In this document: positions 28,047 through 34,611 of the stretch, piece by piece
How the letters are laid out: every line of letters starts with the position of its first letter
Position numbering within the stretch: the first letter of the stretch is position 1
Source: Planctomycetota bacterium
Lineage (GTDB): Bacteria > Planctomycetota > SZUA-567 > H5-PLA8
Assembly (NCBI GenBank): GCA_027493525.1
Contig: JAOSKN010000001.1
Location: 1,550,001-1,614,000, forward strand
Reading direction: 5' to 3'
DNA length: 64,000 bases
Made by a program: the position numbers and the translations under genes
Notes under the pieces: generated by a model
Told to the model about the DNA's origin: nothing
The model's input: only the letters and a program-made list of their open reading frames with translations
The model's database searches: none

Positions 28047-28140
28047 CCACACCACGAAGTGGTGTGCGGATGTCGCGGACATCCGAATGCCGGCCGTGCA
28101 AGGCTGTCTTCAGGCAGCCTCACGCCACTGCGTGGCGTGG
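28047..28140. other. Array of four back-to-back perfect hairpins
   Basis: Four stem-loops follow each other almost without spacers. Hairpin 1 is CACACCAC-GAA-GTGGTGTG (28048-28066). Hairpin 2 is CGGATGTC-GCG-GACATCCG (28067-28085). Hairpin 3 is AGGCTGTC-TTCA-GGCAGCCT (28101-28120, one G-T pair). Hairpin 4 is CACGCCAC-TGC-GTGGCGTG (28121-28139). A small GCCGGC palindrome lies between 2 and 3. Such an array suggests a structured RNA or a repeat cluster. It lies upstream of the sulfatase gene, within the 270-base gap between it and the MDR gene. Confidence 0.75.
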
Positions 28141-28215
28141 CGCCCGAAAAGAATCGACGCGGAGCGATGCAGCCGTTCCGTTCGGGACGCAATTCTTATT
28201 TTGCAGCGTTCCCAT

Positions 28216-29241
28216 TCAACTCCAGTCCAGCACCACGCCCATCGCCGCGGAACGGTCTTCGTAGAGCTGCACGTACAGTTCCGGCGCGCGCGCGTACGGC
28301 TCGCGGTGGCTGATGAGCGTTTGCAGGTCGAGCTCGCCGCGGATCGCCAGGTCGAGGACGAGTTCGCCGTTGCGCCGCTTGGTCCACGGGTTGTAGGGCG
28401 TCTCGAAGGCCGGGATCGAACCGCCGTGCGCGCCGACGATGGTGATGCTGGGCGCGTTGCAGAGGTCGTGGAAGTCGAAGTTCGTCGGCCCGCGGGGGCT
28501 CGAGAGCATCACGAAGCGCCCTTGGCGCTTGACCAGTTCGAATTCGGAGGGGATCAGGTCCGGGTTGCCGGTGACCTCGAAAACGATGTCGGCCTTGCGC
28601 CCGTGGTTCAGTTCCTCCACGCGCCTGGCGACGTGCCCTTCGCGCGCGTCGAGCGCGACGAAGGCCGGCGTGCGCGGGAGAAGCGCCAGGCGCGAAGGCG
28701 CCACGTCCACGCCGATCACCGGCCGCGCGCCGCTCAGCGCGCAGAACCGCGCCGCGAACTGCCCCAGGATGCCCAGCCCGTAGACGACGGCCGCCTCGCC
28801 GAACTGCACCCCGCCCCGGCGGACGCCGTTCAGGACCGTGTGCGCGGCCAGATGCAGGAAGGTGGCCTCGTCGTCGCCGATGGCCTCCGGGAGTTCGAAG
28901 ACGACTTCCTTTTCCAGCGTGGGGGCCGGCTGGAGCGCGTACCGCGCGTGCTTGCCCGAGCTCCCGACGCGCTTGCCGACCCACGCCGGATCGACGCCCG
29001 CGCCGACCGCGACCACGTCGCCGACGCTGGAATACCCCGGCTTGAAGGGGAACCGCCCGTAGCGGCTCCACGCCGAGTCCCGCGGGAAGGCGCCGCCATA
29101 GATGGTCAACTCGGTCCCGGTGCTGATGAGCGTCCGGCGGGTCCGGATCAGGAGCTCGCCCGCGCCGGGCTCGGGGACGGGCCCGCGCTCCAGCACGGCG
29201 CGCTGCGGTTCGGGGAAGACGACGGCGACGTTCTCGTCCAC
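28216..29241 (-). CDS. Medium-chain dehydrogenase/reductase (zinc-less alcohol-dehydrogenase-like)
   Basis: 341 aa with AAGGAG before the ATG. The GroES-like catalytic domain (about 1-140) includes VRTLISTGTELTIYGGAF-like sequence and KPGYSSVGDVVAVGAGVD. The NAD(P)-binding fold follows (YGLGILGQFAARFCALSGAR, then PVIGVDVAPSRLALL). The structural-zinc Cys cluster of classical ADHs is missing. The pattern STGTE plus GY.S.G is shared by MDR proteins that handle sugars and cyclitols. The actual substrate is unknown. An inverted repeat sits immediately upstream. It is transcribed towards the hairpin array. Confidence 0.8.
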   Translation of the reverse strand: MDENVAVVFPEPQRAVLERGPVPEPGAGELLIRTRRTLISTGTELTIYGGAFPRDSAWSRYGRFPFKPGYSSVGDVVAVGAGVDPAWVGKRVGSSGKHARYALQPAPTLEKEVVFELPEAIGDDEATFLHLAAHTVLNGVRRGGVQFGEAAVVYGLGILGQFAARFCALSGARPVIGVDVAPSRLALLPRTPAFVALDAREGHVARRVEELNHGRKADIVFEVTGNPDLIPSEFELVKRQGRFVMLSSPRGPTNFDFHDLCNAPSITIVGAHGGSIPAFETPYNPWTKRRNGELVLDLAIRGELDLQTLISHREPYARAPELYVQLYEDRSAAMGVVLDWS

Positions 29242-29257
29242 GGCGGGTCTCCTTCTC

Positions 29258-29282
29258 GGGGTATCCTGAAGGAGTATACCCC
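29258..29282. promoter_or_regulatory. Inverted-repeat operator candidate upstream of the MDR gene
   Basis: GGGGTAT (29258-29264) and ATACCCC (29276-29282) form a 7-bp inverted repeat with an 11-base spacer, 17 bases upstream of the MDR start codon. Half-sites about 18 bases apart, centre to centre, would suit a dimeric repressor. The AAGGAG ribosome-binding site lies between the repeat and the start codon. Confidence 0.45.
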
Positions 29283-29440
29283 AAAATCTAGTGGACTAGT
29301 ACACTATTGACGGGATTTTCTTACCTTGGTGTTGTAACCACTTTTCGGGCGCTCATCACACAGTCTTAGACTCGTCAGGTATTTTTCTCGCCATAGCCTT
29401 GCAGCTCAGTAGGATGGTGTAGTAAGGAGCAAGTTCAGGC

Positions 29441-29623
29441 ATGTCTGTAGATACGAAGCCAGCCAAGAGCGTTCGAGTCGATCCGGCGCTCAAGCCAGCG
29501 CTTAAGGCCCTGAATGCCTTTATCAAGGATAGCACGTCCTCGGCGGAAGCAGCGGCAAAGAGCCTGAAAAAGATTGGGATCCTTGATTCGAAGGGCCGCC
29601 TGCATAAACGCTACAGATCCTGA
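29441..29623 (+). CDS. Small antitoxin-like protein upstream of the ART-like protein
   Basis: 60 aa, with AAGGAG upstream. The sequence is basic and helical (SAEAAAKSLKKIGILDSKGR, LHKRYRS). It ends in TGATG, where the last base pair overlaps the start of the following ADP-ribosyltransferase-like gene, so the two are translationally coupled. Size, position and coupling are those of an antitoxin in a type II toxin-antitoxin pair. No known antitoxin fold is recognised; the role is inferred from context. Confidence 0.6.
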   Translation: MSVDTKPAKSVRVDPALKPALKALNAFIKDSTSSAEAAAKSLKKIGILDSKGRLHKRYRS

Positions 29624-30231
29624 TGTATCCATCCACCGGTCAACTCATGCTCGGGTTTCACGGTTGCGACCGCAAGGTTGGTCGCAAGTTGGTCTCAGGC
29701 AAGGCAAACCCGATCCCCAGTGAGAATCCGTGGGACTGGCTCGGGCATGGGGTCTATTTCTGGGAGGGTGACCCGCAACGCGCGTTCGAATATGCGGAAG
29801 CGGTATCCAGGAAGCCACGCTCTGGTATTCGGACGCCCTTTGTTGTAGGCGCGGCGATTGATTTGGGCTACGGCCTGAACCTGCTCAACCGTTCCCACTT
29901 GGAACTGCTCCGGCGCAGTTACGCTGGACTTCAGGAAGCGCTTTCGCTGCAAGGCCAGCCCTTACCGGCAAATAAGCCCGGGCGAGTTGGTCCAGATCTG
30001 CTGCGTCGAGACCTGGATTGTGCGGTCTTGAACTTCTTGCATGAAGGCATCCGGATACAGGGCGGCCAGCCGTTCGATACCGTTCGGGCGGCCTTTTGGG
30101 AAGGCAGTGAGCTATATGGGGGAGCTGGCTTCCGCGAACTGAACCACATCCAGATCTGCGTTCGAAATCTCAATTGCATCAAGGGTTACTTTCTGCCACG
30201 TGAAGCCGACCAGGCTTGGCCCATACCCTGA
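29623..30231 (+). CDS. ADP-ribosyltransferase-like protein, probable toxin of a two-gene cassette
   Basis: 202 aa. The N-terminus GFHGCDRKVGRKLVSGKANP, then DWLGHGVYFWEGDPQRAFEY, has the H-Y pattern of PARP/DUF3990-type ADP-ribosyltransferase folds: an FHG strand (His13) and GVYFW (Tyr45) followed by an aligned Ala/Tyr helix. A Glu near FRELNHIQICVRN could complete an H-Y-E triad. If active it would transfer ADP-ribose from NAD+ to a cellular target. The start overlaps the stop of the 60-aa gene upstream. The region has lower GC than its surroundings and lies beside a broken gene, as in accessory islands. Confidence 0.6.
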   Translation: MYPSTGQLMLGFHGCDRKVGRKLVSGKANPIPSENPWDWLGHGVYFWEGDPQRAFEYAEAVSRKPRSGIRTPFVVGAAIDLGYGLNLLNRSHLELLRRSYAGLQEALSLQGQPLPANKPGRVGPDLLRRDLDCAVLNFLHEGIRIQGGQPFDTVRAAFWEGSELYGGAGFRELNHIQICVRNLNCIKGYFLPREADQAWPIP

Positions 30232-30239
30232 CCATGAAA

Positions 30240-30711
30240 CTATTTCGATTCGACAAGGTGAATGGTCTTAGCGCGCGGATCATATGAAGCTTGAATGGAT
30301 TTTGTCCCATCCCGCCAAGTTGGCGTTCTCGGTTTTTCAAACCAGTTCCGGACCTCGGGCAGTCCAATCGTTAGCAGGGCGTCGCGGGCTGCATGTCGGT
30401 CTACCGCAGGAACTGCATAGACAGCCAGTGCCCATTTTTTCGCCGTACCAACCCATCGAAACAAGGTCATTGCAGCTAGATAGGGTGGGCCTGTGGTTGC
30501 GAAAATCAGCCCTCAAGACCACGAAAGGTAGCCCTCGACGTAACGCCTCCTGAAACGAAGAAGCGAACATTCCCTGGTGGGCACAAAAGGACACCGACAA
30601 GGAGTCAAACTAAGGAATGCCGTGAAGCGCCTCACTGAGGATTTCAGCACCAATAGGGTATGACATGCCGCGTAGAAGCTTGCCACGAAGGTAAGTGGGT
30701 ATAAGTTTCAT
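30240..30711 (-). pseudogene. Broken gene of unknown function
   Basis: Reading left from the ATG at 30711, the product MKLIPTYLRGKLLRGMSYPI, GAEILSEALHGIP meets an in-frame TAG at 30610-30612. The same frame then continues with FDSLSVSFCAHQGMF and on to about 30500. From there a neighbouring frame carries on coherently (TLFRWVGTAKKWALAVYAVP, then RNWFEKPRTPTWRDG) to a stop at 30240. One nonsense change and one frameshift thus separate three plausible fragments. The remaining 180 bases up to the PHP gene hold nothing clear. No family is recognised. Confidence 0.45.
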
Positions 30712-30894
30712 AACGTCACGCGATGAGATAGGTGGATACTATGTTCCCTTTGATGCCCATTCTGCCGCCCACCCTAGTTTCCCACGAGGCTAATTCTCTT
30801 GCCCCCGGCATGGCGATGACCGTACTCGTATGGCTTGCATTGAGCTATCAAGTTGCCTGAGCTTTAAGCTGACAATCCAAAATCAAAAATCGAT

Positions 30895-32403
30895 TCACCG
30901 CCCCGCCCACACCGGCGTCAGCCAGACCCACTGGCCGTTGTGCTGGCCGGCCTGCAAGCGGTACACGTCCGTCTCGCGCTCGGGCTCGTCTTCGAACTCG
31001 GCCTCGACGGTGCACTCGCCCTTCGGCACGAGCGGGCCGATGCGCAGGGCTTCGCTGCGCCAGCCGCGGAGGTAGTGCGCGCGCCCGCCGAAGCGCAGTT
31101 CTTCCAGCGTATGCTCGAAGCGCTGCCCGTTGCATTCGACGCGGACCTTCGCGCCGGGCGGCGCGGTCAGTTCGACGGAGAGTTCCTGCATCGTGCCATG
31201 TCGCATCGAGAGGTTCCCGGCGGTGACGCTGCGCCAGCGGACCGCCTTCGCGGTCGCCTCCAGGACCTCGTGCGGCAGATCCTCGTCATCGGGGACTTCC
31301 TCGTCGCCGTTCACGGCGCCGGCCTTCGGCGAGACCACCGCCTGCCCGCTGAAGCCCGAGTCGACGCGCCCCAGTTCGCCTTCGCTGAGCGTAAGCCCCA
31401 GATCCCAGCGCACGGGCGACTTCTTCAGCCCCCAGCCCCAGGTGAAGCGCAACCGATACGCCGCGGCGCCGCTCGGTTCGGCGGCGGGCGCGGGGAAAAG
31501 CCGGCGCAGGACGCGGCCGTTCTTAAGCACCTCGACAAGCTGGATCGAATCGAGCGCGCGCACGCAGAGCTTGAGCCGCCGCCGGCCGGGCGCGTGGATC
31601 GTCTCGCCGATCCACGCCCCGTCCACGAAGAGCCGCGCGTCGATCTTGTCGCCGGTGGCCGCGTAGACGCGCCGCGCACGGAAGGCTTCCCAGAGGTCCG
31701 CGCGGGTGAGTCCCTTCGCGAAGACGCCCATGCGCCCGTCGCCGTGGCTGCCCGGATACCCGGCATGGTGGTCGGTGCATCCGACGATCCCGAACTTGAA
31801 GCCGCGCCGCCAGCCTTCCTCGGCCGTGGAGCCCGCGTCGCGCGGGCCCATGTCGTGGAGCATCGGCAGCGGCGCGCGCTCGGCCACCGAGCAGCCGTGC
31901 AGCGAGTAGATCTCGACGAAGGGCGAGCGCTCCTCGGCGAAGTGGTCCCAGTCGATGCCGCGGTATCCGGCGGCGTAGCCGATGTGGTGCGGGATCGTCA
32001 GCGCGCCGCTCTGCCGCGCGACCTCGCGCAGCGCCGGCAGGTCGGGCGCGTCGCGGAGCGCCAGCTCGGGCGTCATCGAATAGACGTTGTGGTCGCCGTA
32101 CGCGCGGCTGTGCCACTCGTAGCTGGGGAAGACGACGAACTCGCCCTCGCGCGCGGCCTCGGCCTGCTGCTTGAGCAGGCTCGCCCAGTTCCGCGCGAGG
32201 CGCGCGAAGCCTTCGTGGTGGTAGTCGATGATCTCGGCGTAGACCGCGCGGTCGGTGGGCATGTCGGGCCAGAAGGCGTGGCCGGTGATCGAACAGAAAT
32301 CGAGCTGCTGCCGCGCGCGCAGCAAGGCCTGTTTGACCGTGCCGTGCCCGTAACTGACCGAACAGTGGTTGTGCAGGTCGCCCCAATAGAGGTTGAAGCT
32401 CAT
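30895..32403 (-). CDS. PHP-domain metallohydrolase (CehA/DUF3604-like)
   Basis: 502 aa. The PHP domain starts at once: WGDLHNHCSVSYGHG gives the His-x-His metal site (His11, His13), followed by further metal ligands in FCSITGHAFWPD, VFPSYEWHSRAYGDHNVYSM and TIPHHIGYAAG, and a closing VGCTDHHAGYPGSHGDGRM. The C-terminal 200 residues are beta-rich and probably an accessory domain. No signal peptide. Members hydrolyse phosphoesters or other esters; the substrate here is unknown. Short AATCC-type repeats (about 30870-30899 and 32467-32501) lie at both ends of the gene in inverse orientation. Confidence 0.8.
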   Translation of the reverse strand: MSFNLYWGDLHNHCSVSYGHGTVKQALLRARQQLDFCSITGHAFWPDMPTDRAVYAEIIDYHHEGFARLARNWASLLKQQAEAAREGEFVVFPSYEWHSRAYGDHNVYSMTPELALRDAPDLPALREVARQSGALTIPHHIGYAAGYRGIDWDHFAEERSPFVEIYSLHGCSVAERAPLPMLHDMGPRDAGSTAEEGWRRGFKFGIVGCTDHHAGYPGSHGDGRMGVFAKGLTRADLWEAFRARRVYAATGDKIDARLFVDGAWIGETIHAPGRRRLKLCVRALDSIQLVEVLKNGRVLRRLFPAPAAEPSGAAAYRLRFTWGWGLKKSPVRWDLGLTLSEGELGRVDSGFSGQAVVSPKAGAVNGDEEVPDDEDLPHEVLEATAKAVRWRSVTAGNLSMRHGTMQELSVELTAPPGAKVRVECNGQRFEHTLEELRFGGRAHYLRGWRSEALRIGPLVPKGECTVEAEFEDEPERETDVYRLQAGQHNGQWVWLTPVWAGR

Positions 32404-32468
32404 GGATTCCTCGGCTTTTCGATGCGCGGCATCCTACTCGATAGCTTACGCCGCGGCTCGGCCACAAC

Positions 32469-33287
32469 TTATTGCGGATTGCGGATTCTGGATTGCGGAT
32501 TCAAAGACGGCTCGGCGTCGAGGACTTCGGCGCAGGCCTTGGTCATTGCTTCAGCCGCTTCGTCGATCGTGACGGCGCGCCCCAACAGCCGTGCAAGGCT
32601 CGTCACGGGCTTGCGGCCCAGGCCGCACGGGTCGATCCGCTCGAACGGCGCGAGGTTGAGGTCCACGTTGAGGCTCAGGCCGTGGAACGTGATCCAGCGC
32701 CGGCAGCCGACCCCGATCGCGCAGACTTTCGCAAGTTCCGAGTTCCAAGTTCCGGGTTCCGAGGGGCTAAGGAGCTTCTCCGATAGCCCTCCCCCTGCCC
32801 TCTCCCGCAAGGGGAGGGGGGATTCGCGCTCGCTCGTTGCGCCTCGGAACTCGGAGCCCGGGACCCGGAACTCTTCGACCCAGACGCCGGTCATGCCTTC
32901 AACGCGCAGGCCGCCAAGCCCGAAGGCGGCGAGCGTGCGGATGGCGATCTCTTCCAGGTTCCACAAGTGCCGATGGATCGCGAGGTCCCAGGCCTTGAGG
33001 TTCAGGATCAGGTACGCGGTGAGCTGCCCCGGGCCGTGGTAAGTCACCGAACCCCCGCGCGAGGCCTGGACGACCTCCGCGCCGCGCGCGAGGTCCGCCT
33101 CGGGAAGGATCAAATGCGCCGGCGCGGTCAGGCGGCCCAGCGTGTAGACGGGGCGGTGTTCGAGCAGCAGCAGGCGCGCCTCGCGGGCCGGCGGCGGCGG
33201 GAGCGCGGCCATGGCCGCTTCCTGCCGAGCGTACGCGGGCGCGTAGGCGAGGGGCGCGGCGAGGCGATGTATCCACAAGCGGCGCAT
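32469..33287 (-). CDS. lipB: Lipoyl(octanoyl) transferase with in-frame repeat insertion
   Basis: 272 aa, longer than typical LipB. It moves octanoyl from ACP to lipoyl-dependent enzymes. Motifs are intact: RGGSVTYHGPGQLTAYLI, the catalytic Lys in KVCAIGVGCRRWITFHGLSL and the catalytic Cys in IDPCGLGRKPVTSL. Between GVWVE and KVCAIGV there are about 47 extra residues (EFRVPGSEFRGATSERESPL...). They are encoded by a palindromic repeat element that keeps the frame. The last residues (NPQSRIRNPQ) are also encoded by a tandem repeat. The insertion falls in a surface beta-hairpin, so activity may survive. lipA is not nearby. Confidence 0.9.
   Translation of the reverse strand: MRRLWIHRLAAPLAYAPAYARQEAAMAALPPPPAREARLLLLEHRPVYTLGRLTAPAHLILPEADLARGAEVVQASRGGSVTYHGPGQLTAYLILNLKAWDLAIHRHLWNLEEIAIRTLAAFGLGGLRVEGMTGVWVEEFRVPGSEFRGATSERESPLPLRERAGGGLSEKLLSPSEPGTWNSELAKVCAIGVGCRRWITFHGLSLNVDLNLAPFERIDPCGLGRKPVTSLARLLGRAVTIDEAAEAMTKACAEVLDAEPSLNPQSRIRNPQ
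32731..32875. repeat. Tandem-repeat hairpin element inside lipB (AAGTTCCGAGTTCC type)
   Basis: Left arm 32731-32764 (repeats of AGTTCCGAG/AGTTCCGGG) pairs with right arm 32842-32875 (CTCGGAACTCGGAG...) at about 26 of 34 positions. A second inverted motif, CCCTCCCC...GGGGAGGG, lies between (about 32788-32818). The whole element is read through in frame by lipB. Confidence 0.8.
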
Positions 33288-33310
33288 GTAACCAGATTAA
33301 TCGGTGGCCT

Positions 33311-33404
33311 TGAAGGAGGAAATATGAAGTATGAAGCAGAAGCATGAGGCGCTTCACCTCAACCCTTATGCTTTCATACTTCATGCTTCATATTTTATCC
33401 TTCA
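33311..33404. repeat. Long imperfect hairpin of tandem-repeat arms (TGAAGTATGAAGC type)
   Basis: Left arm 33311-33350 (TGAAGGAGGAAATATGAAGT...) is the inverse complement of right arm 33365-33404 (...CATGCTTCATATTTTATCC) at about 33 of 40 positions, with a 14-base loop. The right arm supplies the last codons and the stop of the deaminase-like gene. Confidence 0.85.
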
Positions 33405-33885
33405 GTCTCTCGCACTCCGCCGCCAGCACGCCGCCGCGGATGGGGATTGCGGCGCCGAAGAGGTTCACATCCGAGCCCGCGCCGCCCAGCGTGGCGCGGC
33501 GCGCGCCGAAGACCAGCTTGCGGATCTCCGGGTAGAGCCGCACCGCGCCGGCGCACATCAGGCACGGTTCGCGCGTGAGCACCAGGACGAAGCCCTCCAG
33601 GCCGACGGCGGCCGGCTCGCCGTCGGGGAGCGCGTGCGGGAGTCCGGCGGCCTCGATCTCGGCCTTCATCTGCGCGAACTGGGCAAGCTGCGAGAGGACC
33701 AGCATCGTCGCGTGCGCGGTGGGGTCGTTGAGCGCCGCGCGCTGGCTGTGCGCGCGCGCGACGATGCGCCCGGTGGCGGCCTCGACGAGCACCGCGCCGA
33801 CGGGTTCCTCGCCGGCCTCCTGGGCGGCCTGCGCCTGCTGGAGCGCCGCGCGCATCCAGCGTTCTTCGTCGGAGGGGAAGGGCAT
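33388..33885 (-). CDS. TadA-like nucleoside/tRNA deaminase with HAT in place of HAE
   Basis: 165 aa of the cytidine/deoxycytidylate deaminase superfamily, closest in pattern to TadA and guanine deaminases. Zinc ligands His58 (DPTAHAT) and Cys108/Cys111 (EPCLMCAGAV) are present. The proton-shuttling Glu two residues after the His is Thr60; the DNA codons confirm HAT. The same loss of Glu occurs in the non-catalytic ADAT3 subunit of eukaryotic tRNA deaminase. The protein may be inactive, structural or a partner of an active TadA elsewhere. The C-terminal LKDKI and stop come from a repeat arm. It is followed by lipB. Confidence 0.85.
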   Translation of the reverse strand: MPFPSDEERWMRAALQQAQAAQEAGEEPVGAVLVEAATGRIVARAHSQRAALNDPTAHATMLVLSQLAQFAQMKAEIEAAGLPHALPDGEPAAVGLEGFVLVLTREPCLMCAGAVRLYPEIRKLVFGARRATLGGAGSDVNLFGAAIPIRGGVLAAECERLKDKI

Positions 33886-33891
33886 GCGTTC

Positions 33892-34512
33892 TCAGGTATC
33901 CTCGTCTTCGGCGTCGCTTCTCGGGAGGTGCTCTTCGCAAATTCTAATCAGGGTTTTCACCAGCTCGCCCAATTCTCGAACCTGGTCTTCGTTGAGATTC
34001 ATAGCAAAGGCAAGCTGTGTTTCTGGCGTGCGAGCCTGTAAACAGGGGCGATCTCGGACCGGATCGTGGTGCACAGAAATGCGCACGGGCGCGTCGAGAG
34101 GTAAGTGATCGATCGTTCGGCCGAGCCAGTACGTCCCGCGGTCGATACGCAGCCACTCGCCATTGAGTCTGATGCGTTCCCGTCCGGCTAGAGAACCGTA
34201 CAGCGACAAGCCTAGAGTAATGGTCCAGGTTCCCAACAATACGGCAGCGGTGATCAGCGCCTTAACGCCATGACGATCGGACACGAGCGCCGTCCAGCCG
34301 CCCGGCAGGGACACCAGATAGCCGAATCCAAGGCACAGGCCTGCCAAGGCAAGAGCCGAAACAATCTGCCCGGCGCCGACACCCTTGCCCGGTAACAGGA
34401 GGACCAGTTCACTTGGGCCATTCGCCAGCACGACAGGCAACCGGCCCTTTTGGATCGCGGACTGCGCTTCTTTGTGCAGCAAGGTCTGTAATGATTGGGA
34501 AATCGATTCCAT
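33892..34512 (-). CDS. Membrane protein of unknown function, two helices
   Basis: About 206 aa from the ATG at 34512. A longer form from 34608 would leave three bases to the divergent permease start and is less likely. The N-terminal 40 residues are helical and soluble (SISQSLQTLLHKEAQSAIQK). Two hydrophobic segments (AGQIVSALALAGLCLGFGYL and ALITAAVLLGTWTITLGLSL) bracket a short loop. The C-terminal soluble part is strand-rich with an acidic end (DAEDEDT). No known domain is seen. It overlaps no gene and ends six bases before the deaminase gene start, so the two are probably co-transcribed. Confidence 0.6.
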   Translation of the reverse strand: MESISQSLQTLLHKEAQSAIQKGRLPVVLANGPSELVLLLPGKGVGAGQIVSALALAGLCLGFGYLVSLPGGWTALVSDRHGVKALITAAVLLGTWTITLGLSLYGSLAGRERIRLNGEWLRIDRGTYWLGRTIDHLPLDAPVRISVHHDPVRDRPCLQARTPETQLAFAMNLNEDQVRELGELVKTLIRICEEHLPRSDAEDEDT

Positions 34513-34611
34513 AAAAGAAAACTCGACCGCTTGGTCTTCGTCCTCTTGCGCACGCAGTATAGGGCATGACAATGTTTTCGTGCTCCCCACTTTCGGGCCG
34601 CGAGACATCGC

